Of a stretch of DNA of 64,000 bases, positions 25,300 through 35,423 are shown piece after piece. Made by a program: the position numbers and the translations under genes. Where the stretch lies: positions 1,054,001 through 1,118,000 of the forward strand of contig NZ_CP080492.1 of assembly GCF_019464495.1 (NCBI RefSeq). Direction: 5' to 3'. The first letter of the stretch is position 1. Each line of letters opens with the position of its first letter. This DNA is from Leucobacter luti. Its GTDB lineage: Bacteria; Actinomycetota; Actinomycetes; Actinomycetales; Microbacteriaceae. A model generated the notes under the pieces. That model was not told where the DNA came from. It saw only the letters and a list, made by a program, of their open reading frames with translations, and made no database searches.

Positions 25300-25338
25300 C
25301 AGCTGATCCGGGAATGCTGAGCACCCCCGGATCAGCTG
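25300..25338 (-). terminator. terminator after lysS
   Basis: Perfect 13-bp stem CAGCTGATCCGGG (25300-25312) with CCCGGATCAGCTG (25326-25338) and a 13-nt loop, starting 17 nt past the lysS stop. Confidence 0.8.
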
Positions 25339-25355
25339 CGGTGTCTCGCGTGTCG

Positions 25356-26939
25356 CTACTTCACCAGCGGGAACAGGATCGTCTCGCGGATCCCCAGTCC
25401 AGTGATCGCCATCAGCAGGCGGTCCATGCCCATGCCCATGCCGCCAGACGGCGGCATGCCGTGCTCAAGCGCGCGCAGGAACTCCTCGTCGACGCTCATC
25501 GCCTCGTCATCGCCCCTGGCAGCCTCTGCGGCCTGCTGTACAAAGCGCTCGCGCTGCACCACAGGGTCGACGAGCTCGGAGTACCCTGTCGCCAGTTCGA
25601 AGCCACGGATGTAGAGATCCCACTTCTCGACGACACCGGGGATGGAGCGGTGATGGCGCGTCAGCGGGCTCGTCTCGAGCGGGAAGTCCATGACGAACGT
25701 GGGGCTCGTGAGCCCGTCCTTGACGAAGTGCTCCCACAGCTCTTCCACGAGCTTGCCGTGGTTCGGGAGCTTCACCTGCACGCCCTCAGCATCGGCGAGC
25801 GCCTGCAACTCAGCGACCGAGGTCTCAGGCGTAATCTCGCGCCCGGCTGCCTCGGACAACGTCCCGTACATCGAAATCCGCGCCCAGTCGCCGCCCAGGT
25901 CGAAGAGCGTGCCATCGGCCCACTCCACAACGTGCGTGCCCTCGCGCTCGGTGCCGACGTTCGCAGCGAGCGCGGCGTTCTGCACCAGATCCTGCGTGAG
26001 ATCGGCGATCCCGTGGTAGTCGGTGTAGGCCTGGTACGCCTCGAGCATCGCGAACTCGGGGCTGTGCGTCGAGTCGGAGCCCTCATTGCGGAAGTTGCGG
26101 TTGATCTCGAAGACGCGCTCCAGGCCACCGACCACCGCGCGCTTCAGGTAGAGCTCGGGCGCAATCCGAAGAAACAGCTCAGTATCAAAGGCGTTCGAGT
26201 GCGTGACGAACGGGCGGGCACTCGCACCGCCGTGCATCGTCTGCAGCATCGGAGTCTCCGCCTCGATGAAATCGCGCTCGGCGAAGGTGTGCCGCAAGCT
26301 CGCCATGGTGCGAGCGCGGGTCACCACGTTGCGGCGGGCCTGTTCGCGCTGGATCAGATCGAGGTAGCGCTGACGTACCCGCGTCTCTTCGCTCAGCTCC
26401 GCGTACATGTTCGGCAGCGGCGCGAGCGCCTTTGCGGCGATCTGCCACTCTTTGACCATGATCGACAGCTCGCCGCGACGGCTCGAAATGACCTCGCCGC
26501 TCACAAACAGGTGATCGCCGAGATCGACGAGCTCCTTGTATGCCGCGAGCGATGCTTCACCCACACCAGCGAGGCTCACCATCGCCTGGATCCGGGTACC
26601 GTCACCTGCCTGCAGCGAGGCGAAGCACAGCTTGCCCGTGTTGCGCTGGAACACGACTCGTCCGGCGAGCCCGACGATCACGCCGGAGACGGTATCCGGG
26701 TGCTCCTCCAGGTGGCCCCACTCGGCCCGCACGGCGGGGATCGTGGTGGTCACGGGAACGACGACCGGATAGGCTCCGCCCGCGAGCTCAGCACCCTCAT
26801 TAAGTTTGTCGCGCTTCTCGAGGCGCACGCGCTTCTGCTCGAAGATTTCCTCGGCACTGATAGCCGGGGTTGACTCAGCAGTGGTGGCCTCGGCTGGTGT
26901 GGCCTGGGCCGGTGCGCCTGCGGCACTCTGATCGCTCAT
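25356..26939 (-). CDS. lysS: lysyl-tRNA synthetase (class II)
   Basis: Charges tRNA-Lys. 527 residues from ATG 26939, which has GGAGG 8 nt upstream; the frame continues upstream through the preceding gene without a ribosome site. An Ala/Thr-rich N-terminal leader (residues 1-30) precedes an OB-fold anticodon domain ([21 protein letters not shown]) and the class II catalytic core with motif 2 [20 protein letters not shown] and motif 3 [13 protein letters not shown]. It is the last gene of the long minus-strand cluster. Confidence 0.96.
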   Translation of the reverse strand: MSDQSAAGAPAQATPAEATTAESTPAISAEEIFEQKRVRLEKRDKLNEGAELAGGAYPVVVPVTTTIPAVRAEWGHLEEHPDTVSGVIVGLAGRVVFQRNTGKLCFASLQAGDGTRIQAMVSLAGVGEASLAAYKELVDLGDHLFVSGEVISSRRGELSIMVKEWQIAAKALAPLPNMYAELSEETRVRQRYLDLIQREQARRNVVTRARTMASLRHTFAERDFIEAETPMLQTMHGGASARPFVTHSNAFDTELFLRIAPELYLKRAVVGGLERVFEINRNFRNEGSDSTHSPEFAMLEAYQAYTDYHGIADLTQDLVQNAALAANVGTEREGTHVVEWADGTLFDLGGDWARISMYGTLSEAAGREITPETSVAELQALADAEGVQVKLPNHGKLVEELWEHFVKDGLTSPTFVMDFPLETSPLTRHHRSIPGVVEKWDLYIRGFELATGYSELVDPVVQRERFVQQAAEAARGDDEAMSVDEEFLRALEHGMPPSGGMGMGMDRLLMAITGLGIRETILFPLVK

Positions 26940-26980
26940 GCGGGTGGATCCTCCGTGGGTGTTGACGTACCCGGCCCATC

Positions 26981-27711
26981 CTACGCCAGTGGCTCGGGCG
27001 GGAAGCCGTCTCCCCGTCGCGCGCCGCGGCGGCGAGCAGTTCCTCCTCGATCGCTGCGCGCACAACTCCGCCAGCGAGCCGGTCGGGGCGCTCGATGCCG
27101 AGCTCACGCAGCGCGTCAGTCGCCTGACGCACGACGGCGCGGGAGAGCTCTCCCGCCGCCGTGATCGCGTCAGCGTAGGCCGCGCGATCCTGCTCGCGCA
27201 CGATCACGGGCTCGGCGCCCATCTCCACTGCGAGCGCCTGCCCGATCGGGAGCACTGGCCCCGGAGCCGTGACCGCAATCGTCGCGCCCGACAGCCTGGC
27301 AAGGTCAAGACTGGTGCCGGTAAACACGATCGCGGGGTGCAGAGCGAGTGGGATGACGCCCGCCGCCATCGCCGGCGCGAGCACAGCCGTGCCGTGCTCC
27401 GGCGCGGTATGAATCACCAGTTGCCCCGGCTGCCACGATCCTGTGGCCGCGAGACCTGCGGCGAGTGACGCGAGTTCGTCCCCTGGGATCGCGAGCAGCA
27501 CAAGCTCAGATCGTCGCACCACCTCTGGCACGTCGAGAATCGGAACGCCGGGCAGCATGCTTTCGACACGCTCTCGACTTTCCTCGCTCACCGCAGAGAT
27601 CCCGGTGATCGCGTGTCCGGCGCCAGCGAGCGCTCGCGCGAGCACAGGCCCGACGCGGCCTGCACCAATAATGCCGACCCCGAGCCGCGACTCCTGCACG
27701 CCAGTGCTCAC
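26981..27711 (-). CDS. Rossmann-fold/DUF2520 protein (probable frameshift near C-terminus)
   Basis: NAD(P)-binding Rossmann N-terminus ([22 protein letters not shown], residues 11-32) and a DUF2520 helical domain from about residue 130 ([15 protein letters not shown]). Related proteins resemble ketopantoate reductase or ProC and are often encoded by panC/lysS. Read literally the frame continues 65 nt into lysS as Arg/His-rich nonsense. Adding one base near 27016-27025 gives a short natural end ([10 protein letters not shown]) with a stop at 26981, 41 nt before lysS, so one base is probably missing. GTG start overlaps the stop of the upstream gene (GTGA). Confidence 0.72.
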
Positions 27712-29615
27712 TCGGCGTGCCTGCCGGGAGAGCTCGGCGGAGCAGCATCAGCGTGAGCCTCCACAGCAGCAGCGTGACCCTCCACAGCAGCATCAGCCAC
27801 AGCGGGAGGCTCAGCGGGAGACTCAGCGGGAGACTCAGCAACACCGGCTGTTTCACGCACAGCCGGAGCTGCCATGGCCACCGCGTGGGCCCGCGCAAGG
27901 CGCGCAGCCTCGGCGCCCTGGATCCGCAGCACGGCCGCCGAGAGCGCGTCGAACGCCGCCCGCGCTGAGCCGAGATCGAGCCCGCGCATGGTCATCTGCA
28001 CCGGCCCGAGCAGCGTGTGCGCCTGAATCGAGGCCAGACCGAGCATCCGATGGACGAGCGGCCGGCGCAACTGCACTGACTGGGTGCGCACGATCGGCAT
28101 GATCGAGAGTGTGCGGGTCATCACACCGCGACGGATCCGGAGCGTCGCATCCTCGCTGCCGAGTCCCTCGATTTTCAGCCCAGCGCGGCGACGGCCCAGC
28201 CACAGCACCCAGGCGGATCGGCGCCCCGCGCGCAGGTACCCCGTAGCTGGTCCGGTGAGACCATCGCGCAGCCCGGCGATTTCAGCTTCGTCGTCGCCGA
28301 GCCCGGGCAGCAGCGTGTCAATCACACGCAGCACATCGGCCTCGGTGCCAACCGGCAACACCACGTTCTGAGAGGCGTTTTGACCGGCCTGCGCCGCAGA
28401 GTGCCCAGCCGTTGTAATCCGCACCTTCCACCACCCCAGCGGCCGCCAGAACAGCGGCTGCTGTGCAACAACTGCGTGGATTCGCCCGAAGGGAATCGTC
28501 TCAGTCATCGTCGAGGTGAGGCCTGCGCCAGTGCGCACCGTATCGCGACCGCGCGAGAGCATGAAATTGAAGCCCTTGTTGAACTGGCCGATCATGATGC
28601 CGGCCATCACGATGAGCATCGGGATCACCGCAATGATGATGGCGGGTTCGATGATCGCGCCGCCAACGACGAGCACCACGACCACAATGACCAGCCAGAC
28701 CGCCTCCCAGCTCAGCGCGATACTGCCGACCAGGCGGCCGACCGGCACTTTCACGAGCGCGTTCGCGGCGATCGCCTCCGGATCCACGTCCGAATCGGCG
28801 AACTCTTGCGCGCGACCCGCGAGTCCCGCGGTGTCGGGCGCGTGCACGTAACCGTCATATCCGACGGCGCCAGGGGCCTGAATCTCAGTGATCGGAAGCG
28901 CGGCCGCCTCATCTCCGCGGCGCTTCTCTGCCGCGCGGCGCAGGATCTGCTCGCGCACGGTCTTCGCGTCACGATGCCCGAGGTAGGCGAGTTCGACCGT
29001 GCCGCCCTGCCCGCCGGTGACAACCTGAATCTTGGTGAGCCCAAGCGCGCGTGCAAGCATCGGACGCTGCAGGTTGACGCTCTGGATTCGCTCGAGCGGA
29101 GCGCGGCGGTGATTGCGGAACAGTACGCCATTGCGCGCCTCGACCGCCTCTGAGCCGAGCCGGTACGTCGTGAACCGCCATGAGACCCAAGAAAACACGA
29201 CAATCACGAGGACGATGGCAAGAATCCCGCCGAGTACCACGAGTAAGAGCCCGCGCTCGAAGATGTAGTCGATCGCGTCAGGCTCGCTCATCAATTCCGA
29301 GGAGCTGTCCTCACCGAAGAACCGATCGGCGAAAAAGAACTCGACGAAGCGATCACGGAAGTTCGCGATGAAAATGCCGGCAACAACAACGAGCGCTAGG
29401 CCACCACGCAGCAGCGGCGACAGCGGGTGCATCCGGCGCCAGCCATCCGCGTCCGCTGTGCCGGGAAGTGCGGCAGCGGGAGCAACGGTCGCAGCCGCGG
29501 CGGCTGTAGGATCACCAGCAGGAACTGCAGCAGCGGGATCAGCTACAGGACCAGCTACAGGATCAGCAGCAGCGGGGTCGACCGCACCCCGCTCGGGTTC
29601 GTGGTGCTCGCTCAC
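27708..29615 (-). CDS. PH-domain (bPH2/YdbT-like) membrane protein
   Basis: A 635-residue protein. The N-terminus is an Ala/Pro-rich cytoplasmic stretch (residues 1-55), then two hydrophobic segments (about 70-90 and 122-145) and three bacterial PH-like domains: TTYRLGSEAVEARNGVLF near 150, MLSRGRDTVRTGAGLT near 350 and LRIRRGVMTRTLSIMPIVRTQSVQL near 510. A second Ala/Glu-rich tail ends it. YdbT/YdbS-type proteins are membrane-associated, with suggested roles in peptide-antibiotic tolerance. Start GTG overlaps the preceding PH gene (GTGA), so the pair is coupled. Confidence 0.85.
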   Translation of the reverse strand: MSEHHEPERGAVDPAAADPVAGPVADPAAAVPAGDPTAAAAATVAPAAALPGTADADGWRRMHPLSPLLRGGLALVVVAGIFIANFRDRFVEFFFADRFFGEDSSSELMSEPDAIDYIFERGLLLVVLGGILAIVLVIVVFSWVSWRFTTYRLGSEAVEARNGVLFRNHRRAPLERIQSVNLQRPMLARALGLTKIQVVTGGQGGTVELAYLGHRDAKTVREQILRRAAEKRRGDEAAALPITEIQAPGAVGYDGYVHAPDTAGLAGRAQEFADSDVDPEAIAANALVKVPVGRLVGSIALSWEAVWLVIVVVVLVVGGAIIEPAIIIAVIPMLIVMAGIMIGQFNKGFNFMLSRGRDTVRTGAGLTSTMTETIPFGRIHAVVAQQPLFWRPLGWWKVRITTAGHSAAQAGQNASQNVVLPVGTEADVLRVIDTLLPGLGDDEAEIAGLRDGLTGPATGYLRAGRRSAWVLWLGRRRAGLKIEGLGSEDATLRIRRGVMTRTLSIMPIVRTQSVQLRRPLVHRMLGLASIQAHTLLGPVQMTMRGLDLGSARAAFDALSAAVLRIQGAEAARLARAHAVAMAAPAVRETAGVAESPAESPAEPPAVADAAVEGHAAAVEAHADAAPPSSPGRHAE

Positions 29616-30150
29616 AGACCGGACCGCCGCGTCTCGGCCAGCGCCACGAGCCGGTCCCGCAGCGCCTCTGCCTCGTCGACTCGCAACCCTGGCAACTGCA
29701 CACCGGTCGCAGCTGAGGCGGTCACGAATTTCAGTGTCGCGAGACCGAGGGCGCGCAACAGCGGGCCACGCGTCACATCGACGAGCTGCAGCCTGCCGTA
29801 GGGCACCGCGACGATGCGCTCGAACATGATCCCGCGCCGGAACAGGAGATCATCTTCCCGCAGGATGTACCCGATCGCGCGCACGCGGCGGAACGCGAAC
29901 AGCGAGTTCACCAGCAGCACAAGCACAATCGCGCCGATGATCAACAGCGGGATCAGCGGATCCTCCGCATTGAGCAACACCAGCACGGTGGGCACGACGC
30001 CTGCGACGAGCACGAGCACGAGGTTCACGATGAGGTCTGCCCAGGCATACGAGGGCGACACGCGCTGCCACTCGGCTGCCCCCGGGGCCACTCGGTTGCG
30101 GGCGCGGGAATCGGGGTTGCGGCATCCTGCGGCACGGCTTCTGTAGTCAC
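29612..30150 (-). CDS. PH-domain (YdbS-like) membrane protein, frameshift near N-terminus
   Basis: A small partner of the larger PH protein: two membrane helices (LIVNLVLVLVAGVVPTVLVLL and the next) then one bPH2 domain (ILREDDLLFRRGIMFERIVAV). The best N-terminus, GTG 30150 (MTTEAVPQDAATPIPAPATE), is in another frame. Adding one base in the C/G homopolymers at 30079-30087 joins it smoothly to AAEWQRVSPSYAW, so a base is probably missing. Without that repair translation would need an unsupported start such as GTG 30091. Confidence 0.75.
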
Positions 30151-30181
30151 AGTTCAAGCCTAGGCCACGCAGGCCACCTTG

Positions 30182-30694
30182 CTACGGTTTGCGGTACGCA
30201 GTCTGTCCGCTAGGGCCGGCCTCTGGCTCGCTGGCCTCAGGCGTATCGCCATCGCCAGGCGGGATCCGGCACAGGTGCTCGGTGATTGCAGCGCACACGA
30301 CGAGCGCAGCACCGGTCGCGAACACGAGCACCATCGGTAACCAGCTACTCACGGGCGCAGGGACGCTGCGTCCGAGGAGCGAGAGCGCGAGCCCGCCTCC
30401 AAAGCCGCCGAGGAACCCGCCGACAAGCTGGCCGGCCCGCGCCGTCGCGAGCAGCCGGACCGCGAGGAACGGGTTGACCGCGCCGGCGCGCTTCAGCACC
30501 GTTCGGCGCAGCCTGATCCCGAGCGTCAGCAGGACTCCTGCAATCAACGCAAGCATGATCGCGAGCGACAGCGGCGGCACAAACGGCGCCGCGCCGCGCC
30601 CGGACAGTGCGAACTGCACGACCAGCCCGATCGCGATACCCATCGCAGCAGCCGCGAGAGTCACGAGCGGATTCATACGCTCATCACTGCGCAT
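30182..30694 (-). CDS. DUF3180 family membrane protein
   Basis: A 170-residue protein with four hydrophobic segments (about 10-27, 38-58, 84-104 and 112-135) and a hydrophilic C-terminus. DUF3180 genes lie next to folK across actinobacteria; function unknown. The ATG at 30694 overlaps the real end of folK (TGA 30684-30686) by 11 nt, in a different frame. Confidence 0.82.
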   Translation of the reverse strand: MRSDERMNPLVTLAAAAMGIAIGLVVQFALSGRGAAPFVPPLSLAIMLALIAGVLLTLGIRLRRTVLKRAGAVNPFLAVRLLATARAGQLVGGFLGGFGGGLALSLLGRSVPAPVSSWLPMVLVFATGAALVVCAAITEHLCRIPPGDGDTPEASEPEAGPSGQTAYRKP

Positions 30695-31212
30695 CGGGAA
30701 CCTCCTGGTCGCGGTCGAGCGTGGGGGCCGTTGTGTCGCCAATCCGGTGCAGCAGCTCGGCCACCCGCCCGTGACCCATGAGCACGGCGTTGGGGTCGAG
30801 CGCAAGCCACGGCGCCAGCACGAAGTCGCGCTCGTGTGCGCGCGGATGCGGCACCGTGAGGCGCTCGTCCTGTATGACGCGGCCGCCGAAAAGAATAATG
30901 TCGATGTCGAGGGTGCGGTCCCCCAGCGCACCTCCCGCGTGCGGCCGTGCACTGCTTCGACCCGTTGCACCACGTCGAGCAGCTCATGCGGCGTCAGTGT
31001 GGTTTCGGCCGTCGCAACGCCGTTGAGGTAGCGCGGCGCATCCGGATCAGGCCCGGTAGTCGTGAGCGCGACGGTCTCCCGCAGCGGTGAGGCCCGCAGA
31101 TTCGAGATCCCGGGCTCGCGTGCGAGCGCAGCCTGGGCGGCCTGGATCGTCTCACCGCGGTCCCCGAGATTCGCTCGAACGCGAGCAGGATGGGAACCAC
31201 CTGTGCGATCAC
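30684..31212 (-). CDS. folK: HPPK, FolK (frame broken by two one-base deletions)
   Basis: 2-Amino-4-hydroxy-6-hydroxymethyldihydropteridine pyrophosphokinase of folate synthesis. The GTG start 31212 overlaps the folB stop (GTGA) and reads IAQVVPILLAF; one added base near 31176 gives GANLGDRGETI. A second, in the C5 run 30920-30924, turns RWGTAPSTS into the catalytic RWGDRTLDIDIILFG, then PHPRAHERDFVLAPWLAL to TGA at 30684. All HPPK motifs are therefore present. As the gene completes folate synthesis with folE and folP/B, sequence error is likelier than loss. Confidence 0.88.
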
Positions 31213-32480
31213 AGCGCTGGCCTTCGGACAATGGAAACGGAGACGTCGGCGAACGTCGCCTCGATCGGGGCGTCAGGCTTATGCACGGTAATACGCGCTT
31301 CGCGCACGCCTGGGAAGCGAAGCGCCACGCCTGCGATCCGCTCGGCGACGGTCTCGATCAGGTCGACGGGATCGCGCTCAACCGCAGCGACGATCGCCGA
31401 GGCGAGCTCGCCGTAGTGCACCGTCTGGGCCAGCGCGTCCCCCGCGGCGGCCGCGCTCAGGTCTACACTCACCTCGGCGTCGATCACGAAGCGTTGGCCG
31501 CGCTCTCGCTCAAAGTCGAAGACGCCGTGGTGCGCGAACACTTCAAGCCCGGTGAGAGTGATGCGATCGGCGTTGTGGGGTGCTGGAGCATGATCGACTG
31601 CGGGGCCAGCGGGGCCAGCGGCGACAGCGCCAGCCGCCCACGCCCCGGCGACTGCGAGGGCCTGCGCGCTGCCTGACACGTCGTGGACGCGCACACCCCA
31701 GGCGCCAGCTCCGGCCGCGAGGGCGCTGACCACCGCGGTCGCCAGATCGCGCGGATCTGCGCCGGTGTGCGACCCTGCTCCCGCCTGCGGCGCAAGCTCA
31801 GCGAGCACTTCAGCGAGCATCCGTTTGCGCGAGGCGCCCACGAGCACCGGATAGCCGAGGCTCGTGAGCTGATCGAGCTGGGCGAGGAGGCGCCAGCCAT
31901 CCGTGCCTGTCTTATCGAAGCCGAGACCTGGATCGAGCACCAGGTGCTCAGCGGCGACGCCAGCGGCGCGAGCTGCAGCTGCGAGCTGGGCCAGGGCACC
32001 GCGGACCTCTGCGACCACATCATCGTAGTCAGAGCGCTGGTGTGCGCGGTCCGGGATGCCCCGCCAATGGCCCACAATGAATGTCACGCCGTGGTCGCGG
32101 CTAGCCTCCGCTGCGACTCCCATCATGGCCGGATCGTGCAGGCCACCAGACACGTCATTGATATAGCGAGCGCCCGCCGCCACCGCTGCAGCAGCCGTCG
32201 TCGCGTGGATCGTGTCGATCGACACCGCAATGCCGGCGGCGGTGAGCGCGGTGATCACTGGGAGCACGCGCGCCTGTTCGTCCGCTGGGGACACAGGCGT
32301 CGCTCCGGGCCTGGTCGACTCGCCGCCGATGTCCACAATGTCAGCGCCCTGCGCCACCAACTCGTGCCCGCGCGCGATGGCGCGCTCGGTGGCGTGATAG
32401 ACCCCGCCATCGCTGAACGAATCTGGCGTGACGTTGAGCACCCCGAGTAGCAGGGGGCGCACCTCGCCGCCACGCATCAC
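31209..32480 (-). CDS. folP: dihydropteroate synthase-dihydroneopterin aldolase fusion (FolP-FolB)
   Basis: One 423-residue frame joins two folate enzymes. Residues about 8-270 are DHPS: LLLGVLNVTPDSFSDGG, VDIGGESTRPGATPV, and the C-terminal VLVGASRKRML motif. An Ala/Gly/Pro linker (about 275-300) leads to a FolB domain (RITLTGLEVFAHHGVFDFER, catalytic Lys in ITVHKPDAPI). The order of steps FolE-FolB-FolK-FolP is thus all encoded within 2.4 kb. GTG start 32480 overlaps the folE stop; ATG 32477 is the alternative. Because single-base deletions occur nearby, a lost stop between domains cannot be excluded, though the linker reads cleanly. Confidence 0.92.
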   Translation of the reverse strand: MMRGGEVRPLLLGVLNVTPDSFSDGGVYHATERAIARGHELVAQGADIVDIGGESTRPGATPVSPADEQARVLPVITALTAAGIAVSIDTIHATTAAAAVAAGARYINDVSGGLHDPAMMGVAAEASRDHGVTFIVGHWRGIPDRAHQRSDYDDVVAEVRGALAQLAAAARAAGVAAEHLVLDPGLGFDKTGTDGWRLLAQLDQLTSLGYPVLVGASRKRMLAEVLAELAPQAGAGSHTGADPRDLATAVVSALAAGAGAWGVRVHDVSGSAQALAVAGAWAAGAVAAGPAGPAVDHAPAPHNADRITLTGLEVFAHHGVFDFERERGQRFVIDAEVSVDLSAAAAGDALAQTVHYGELASAIVAAVERDPVDLIETVAERIAGVALRFPGVREARITVHKPDAPIEATFADVSVSIVRRPAL

Positions 32481-33073
32481 GCCGAGCTGCTTCCGAGCGC
32501 AGTGGCTCGGCCAAGCAGAGCGAACACTGCGGCCTGCGCCTGCGGATCCGAGAGCGTGCCGCGCGAGGCAACCGTCACGGCGAGCGCTTCCGTCTGGCGC
32601 ACACCGCGGTCCGCAACGCAGCCGTGGCTCGCCTCGAGCACCACAAGCACGCCAAGCGGATCCAGCCCGTCAACGAGGGTCTGGGCAATCTGCTCCCCCA
32701 GCCGTTCCTGCACCTGCGGGCGAGCTGCGAGCACATCAACAATGCGCGGAATCGCGCTCAGCCCCACCACGCGACCGCCCGGGCGGTATGCGACATGAGC
32801 GCGACCGCGGAACGGGAGCAGGTGGTGCTCGCACACCGAGCGCAACACGATGTCGCGGACGAGCACCAGCTCTCCGGTGTCCTCGCCAACCGGGACCGCG
32901 TCGCTGAGGAAACCGGATGGATCCTGGCCGACACCCGCGAAAAACTCAGCGTAGGAGTCGGCCACCCGGAACGGCGTACTCGCCAGTTCCGGGCTATCGG
33001 GGTCCGATCCGATCGCGCTCAGCAGCTCACGGACCGCCGCAGCGATCCGCTCACGATCAACGGTCTCGTTCAT
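32477..33073 (-). CDS. folE: GTP cyclohydrolase I FolE
   Basis: First enzyme of folate synthesis, GTP to dihydroneopterin triphosphate. 198 residues, the zinc site is Cys and His of SVCEHHLLPF together with the later Cys in EASHGCVADRGVRQ. Normal length. It follows ftsH by 5 nt and overlaps folP-folB, so ftsH-folE-folPB-folK form one unit. Confidence 0.96.
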   Translation of the reverse strand: MNETVDRERIAAAVRELLSAIGSDPDSPELASTPFRVADSYAEFFAGVGQDPSGFLSDAVPVGEDTGELVLVRDIVLRSVCEHHLLPFRGRAHVAYRPGGRVVGLSAIPRIVDVLAARPQVQERLGEQIAQTLVDGLDPLGVLVVLEASHGCVADRGVRQTEALAVTVASRGTLSDPQAQAAVFALLGRATALGSSSA

Positions 33074-33078
33074 AGTGG

Positions 33079-35277
33079 TTACCGGGAATCTCCGCCGTCT
33101 TCGGTGTCCGTGACCGGGCGCACGCCGAGGTTGCGGGGCGGTTCAGACGAGCTGGGAGCGGCGGGAGCATCGGGCGCGGCCGGAGCGGCAACACCCGGCT
33201 CAGCAGTAGGAGTAGCGCCAGCCTCACCTGCGCCCGCATCACTCTGGGCAGACTCGGCGGCACCAGCACCAGCACCAGCACCAGCACCAGCCGCAGCCTC
33301 ACCTTCAGCCGGAGCATCCTCCATCGCGAGTACTCCGTCTGTGCGCAGCACAGCCGGCACGTCGATCGGGGGTCGGTTCGAGACCGGGCGATCCCCGTGG
33401 GAGAGCCAGATCGGGCGCTCAGGCAACTTCTGCACATCGCGGAAGATCTCAGCGATCTGGTTGTGGTCCAGCGTCTCCTTCTCGAGAAGCTCGCGCGCGA
33501 GCCGATCGAGCACGTCGCGGTTCTGCATGAGCGCGTCGTACGCCTCATTGTGCGCTTGTTCGAGCAGCGCGCGCACTTCGGTGTCGACGGACACCGCGAC
33601 GCCCTCGGAGTAGTCGCGGCTCTGGCCGAACTCGCCCATGAAGGCACCTGGCTGGGCCTGACCCAGCTTGACAGGACCAATCGAGGCGGACATCCCGTAC
33701 TCAGTAACCATCTTGCGCGCGGTGCTCGTGGCTTTCTCGATGTCGTTCCCCGCTCCCGTAGTCGGGTCGTGGAACACCATCTCCTCAGCGACACGACCGC
33801 CCAGGGCATAGGCAAGCTGATCCAGCAGCTCGTTCCGAGTGATTGAGTACTTATCCTCGAGCGGAATCACCATCGTGTAGCCGAGCGCGCGGCCACGGGG
33901 CAGGATCGTGATCTTCGTGACGGGGTCGGTGTGGTTCAGCGCAGCTGCCACCAAGGCGTGGCCGCCCTCGTGGTAGGCAGTGATCAACTTTTCTTGATCC
34001 TTCATCACCCGGGTGCGGCGCTGTGGGCCAGCGATCACTCGATCGATCGCCTCATCGAGCGCACGGTTGTCGATCAGCTGTGCGTTCGAGCGCGCGGTGA
34101 GCAGCGCTGCCTCGTTCAGCACGTTCGCGAGGTCAGCACCGGAGAACCCGGGCGTCTTCCGCGCGACGACCGCAAGGTCGACGTTTTGCGAGAGCGGCTT
34201 CCCCTTCGAGTGGACCTGCAGAATCTTGAGGCGGCCCGGCATGTCCGGAGCATCGACGCCGATCTGGCGATCGAAGCGACCCGGGCGCAGCAGCGCTGGG
34301 TCCAGCATGTCCGGCCGGTTCGTCGCGGCGATCATGATGACGTTCGTCTTCGGATCGAAGCCGTCCATTTCGACGAGCAGCTGATTCAGCGTCTGCTCCC
34401 GCTCGTCGTGGCCACCGCCCATGCCCTGCCCGCGGCGCTGGCCTACCGCATCGATCTCATCAATGAAGATGATGGCGGGCGAGTTCGCCTTGGCTTCTTT
34501 GAAGAGGTCGCGGACACGGCTCGCGCCGACGCCGACAAACATTTCGACGAAGTCCGAACCGGAGATTGTGTAGAACGGAACCCCGGCTTCTCCTGCGACA
34601 GCGCGTGCCAGCAGGGTCTTGCCGGTTCCTGGCGGGCCGTACAGCAGCACACCCTTCGGGATACGCGCGCCGACGGCTTGGAAGCGTGTCGCGTCCTGGA
34701 GAAAGTCTTTGATCTCGTGCAGTTCTTCGACGGCCTCGTCTGCGCCTGCCACATCATCGAAGGTGACCTGCGGGGTCTCCTTCGAGACGAGCTTCGCCTT
34801 TGACTTGCCGAACTGCATCACACCGCGGCCGCCACCCTGCATGGAGGAGAGCATCCACCACAGCAACAAGCCGATGAGGATCAGGGGAATCAGGAATCCG
34901 AGCAAGGACCACAGCGGGTTCGGCTGTGGCACCTTGTCGGTAAAGCCATCCTTCAGCTTCGCATCAGTAACCGCGTCAACCACCGCTTCGCCGCGCTGCG
35001 AAACGTAGTAAAAGTACACCTCATCGCTGCCGGCCTTCTTGTCAGCCTTGGTCAGCGTGAGGTTGACACGCTGATCCCCATCGATGATCTCAGCCTGCTT
35101 GGCCTTGCCATCGGCAAGCAGTTCCAGGCCTTGCTGAGTTGAGACCTCGCGCACGTTGCCGCCGGACAGCAGCGACCAGCCCAAGAGCACGATGAGCGGT
35201 GCAAGGACCAAATAGAGGAGCGGGCCGCGGAACAGCTTCTTGCTCTTCGACGCGCTCTTCGGGGAATTCTCTGCCAA
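33079..35277 (-). CDS. ftsH: ATP-dependent zinc metalloprotease FtsH
   Basis: Membrane-anchored AAA+ protease. TTG 35277 is chosen as start ([10 protein letters not shown]) because GAAAGG lies 8-9 nt upstream; a TTG 48 nt earlier lacks one. 732 residues: helix about 18-37, extracytoplasmic domain, helix about 125-145, AAA core with Walker A GPPGTGKT (214-221), SRH region [21 protein letters not shown], and zinc motif HEGGH (436-440). The C-terminal 80 residues are disordered, Ala/Gly/Pro-rich, longer than in most FtsH. Upstream is the hpt terminator, so it has its own promoter in 35278-35391. Confidence 0.96.
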   Translation of the reverse strand: MAENSPKSASKSKKLFRGPLLYLVLAPLIVLLGWSLLSGGNVREVSTQQGLELLADGKAKQAEIIDGDQRVNLTLTKADKKAGSDEVYFYYVSQRGEAVVDAVTDAKLKDGFTDKVPQPNPLWSLLGFLIPLILIGLLLWWMLSSMQGGGRGVMQFGKSKAKLVSKETPQVTFDDVAGADEAVEELHEIKDFLQDATRFQAVGARIPKGVLLYGPPGTGKTLLARAVAGEAGVPFYTISGSDFVEMFVGVGASRVRDLFKEAKANSPAIIFIDEIDAVGQRRGQGMGGGHDEREQTLNQLLVEMDGFDPKTNVIMIAATNRPDMLDPALLRPGRFDRQIGVDAPDMPGRLKILQVHSKGKPLSQNVDLAVVARKTPGFSGADLANVLNEAALLTARSNAQLIDNRALDEAIDRVIAGPQRRTRVMKDQEKLITAYHEGGHALVAAALNHTDPVTKITILPRGRALGYTMVIPLEDKYSITRNELLDQLAYALGGRVAEEMVFHDPTTGAGNDIEKATSTARKMVTEYGMSASIGPVKLGQAQPGAFMGEFGQSRDYSEGVAVSVDTEVRALLEQAHNEAYDALMQNRDVLDRLARELLEKETLDHNQIAEIFRDVQKLPERPIWLSHGDRPVSNRPPIDVPAVLRTDGVLAMEDAPAEGEAAAGAGAGAGAGAAESAQSDAGAGEAGATPTAEPGVAAPAAPDAPAAPSSSEPPRNLGVRPVTDTEDGGDSR
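33261..33290 (-). repeat. hexanucleotide repeat (five copies) in ftsH 3' region
   Basis: Five perfect CACCAG units (plus strand) encode a Gly-Ala repeat in the disordered FtsH tail. Length changes would stay in frame. Confidence 0.85.
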
Positions 35278-35391
35278 GTCAGGGCCTTTCGAAATAGGCG
35301 TGCCGGAAATCTCCAGCCGATGCAAGCGTAGCCAATACCGCTGACTTCACGCTGGTGAAGCCTGTTTGTCCGCTCAGGGCGCACGCGGATT

Positions 35392-35416
35392 CCGGCCCGA
35401 GGGACACTCGGGCCGG
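35392..35416 (-). terminator. terminator after hpt
   Basis: Perfect 10-bp stem CCGGCCCGAG (35392-35401) / CTCGGGCCGG (35407-35416), loop of 5 nt, 7 nt past the hpt stop. Separates tilS-hpt from ftsH. Confidence 0.75.
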
Positions 35417-35423
35417 GTCGGTG

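Noticed and set aside
26875..26980. DUF2520 protein continuing into lysS as written
   Set aside because: The extra residues are Arg/His-rich and overlap the lysS start by 65 nt; one added base gives a natural end before lysS.
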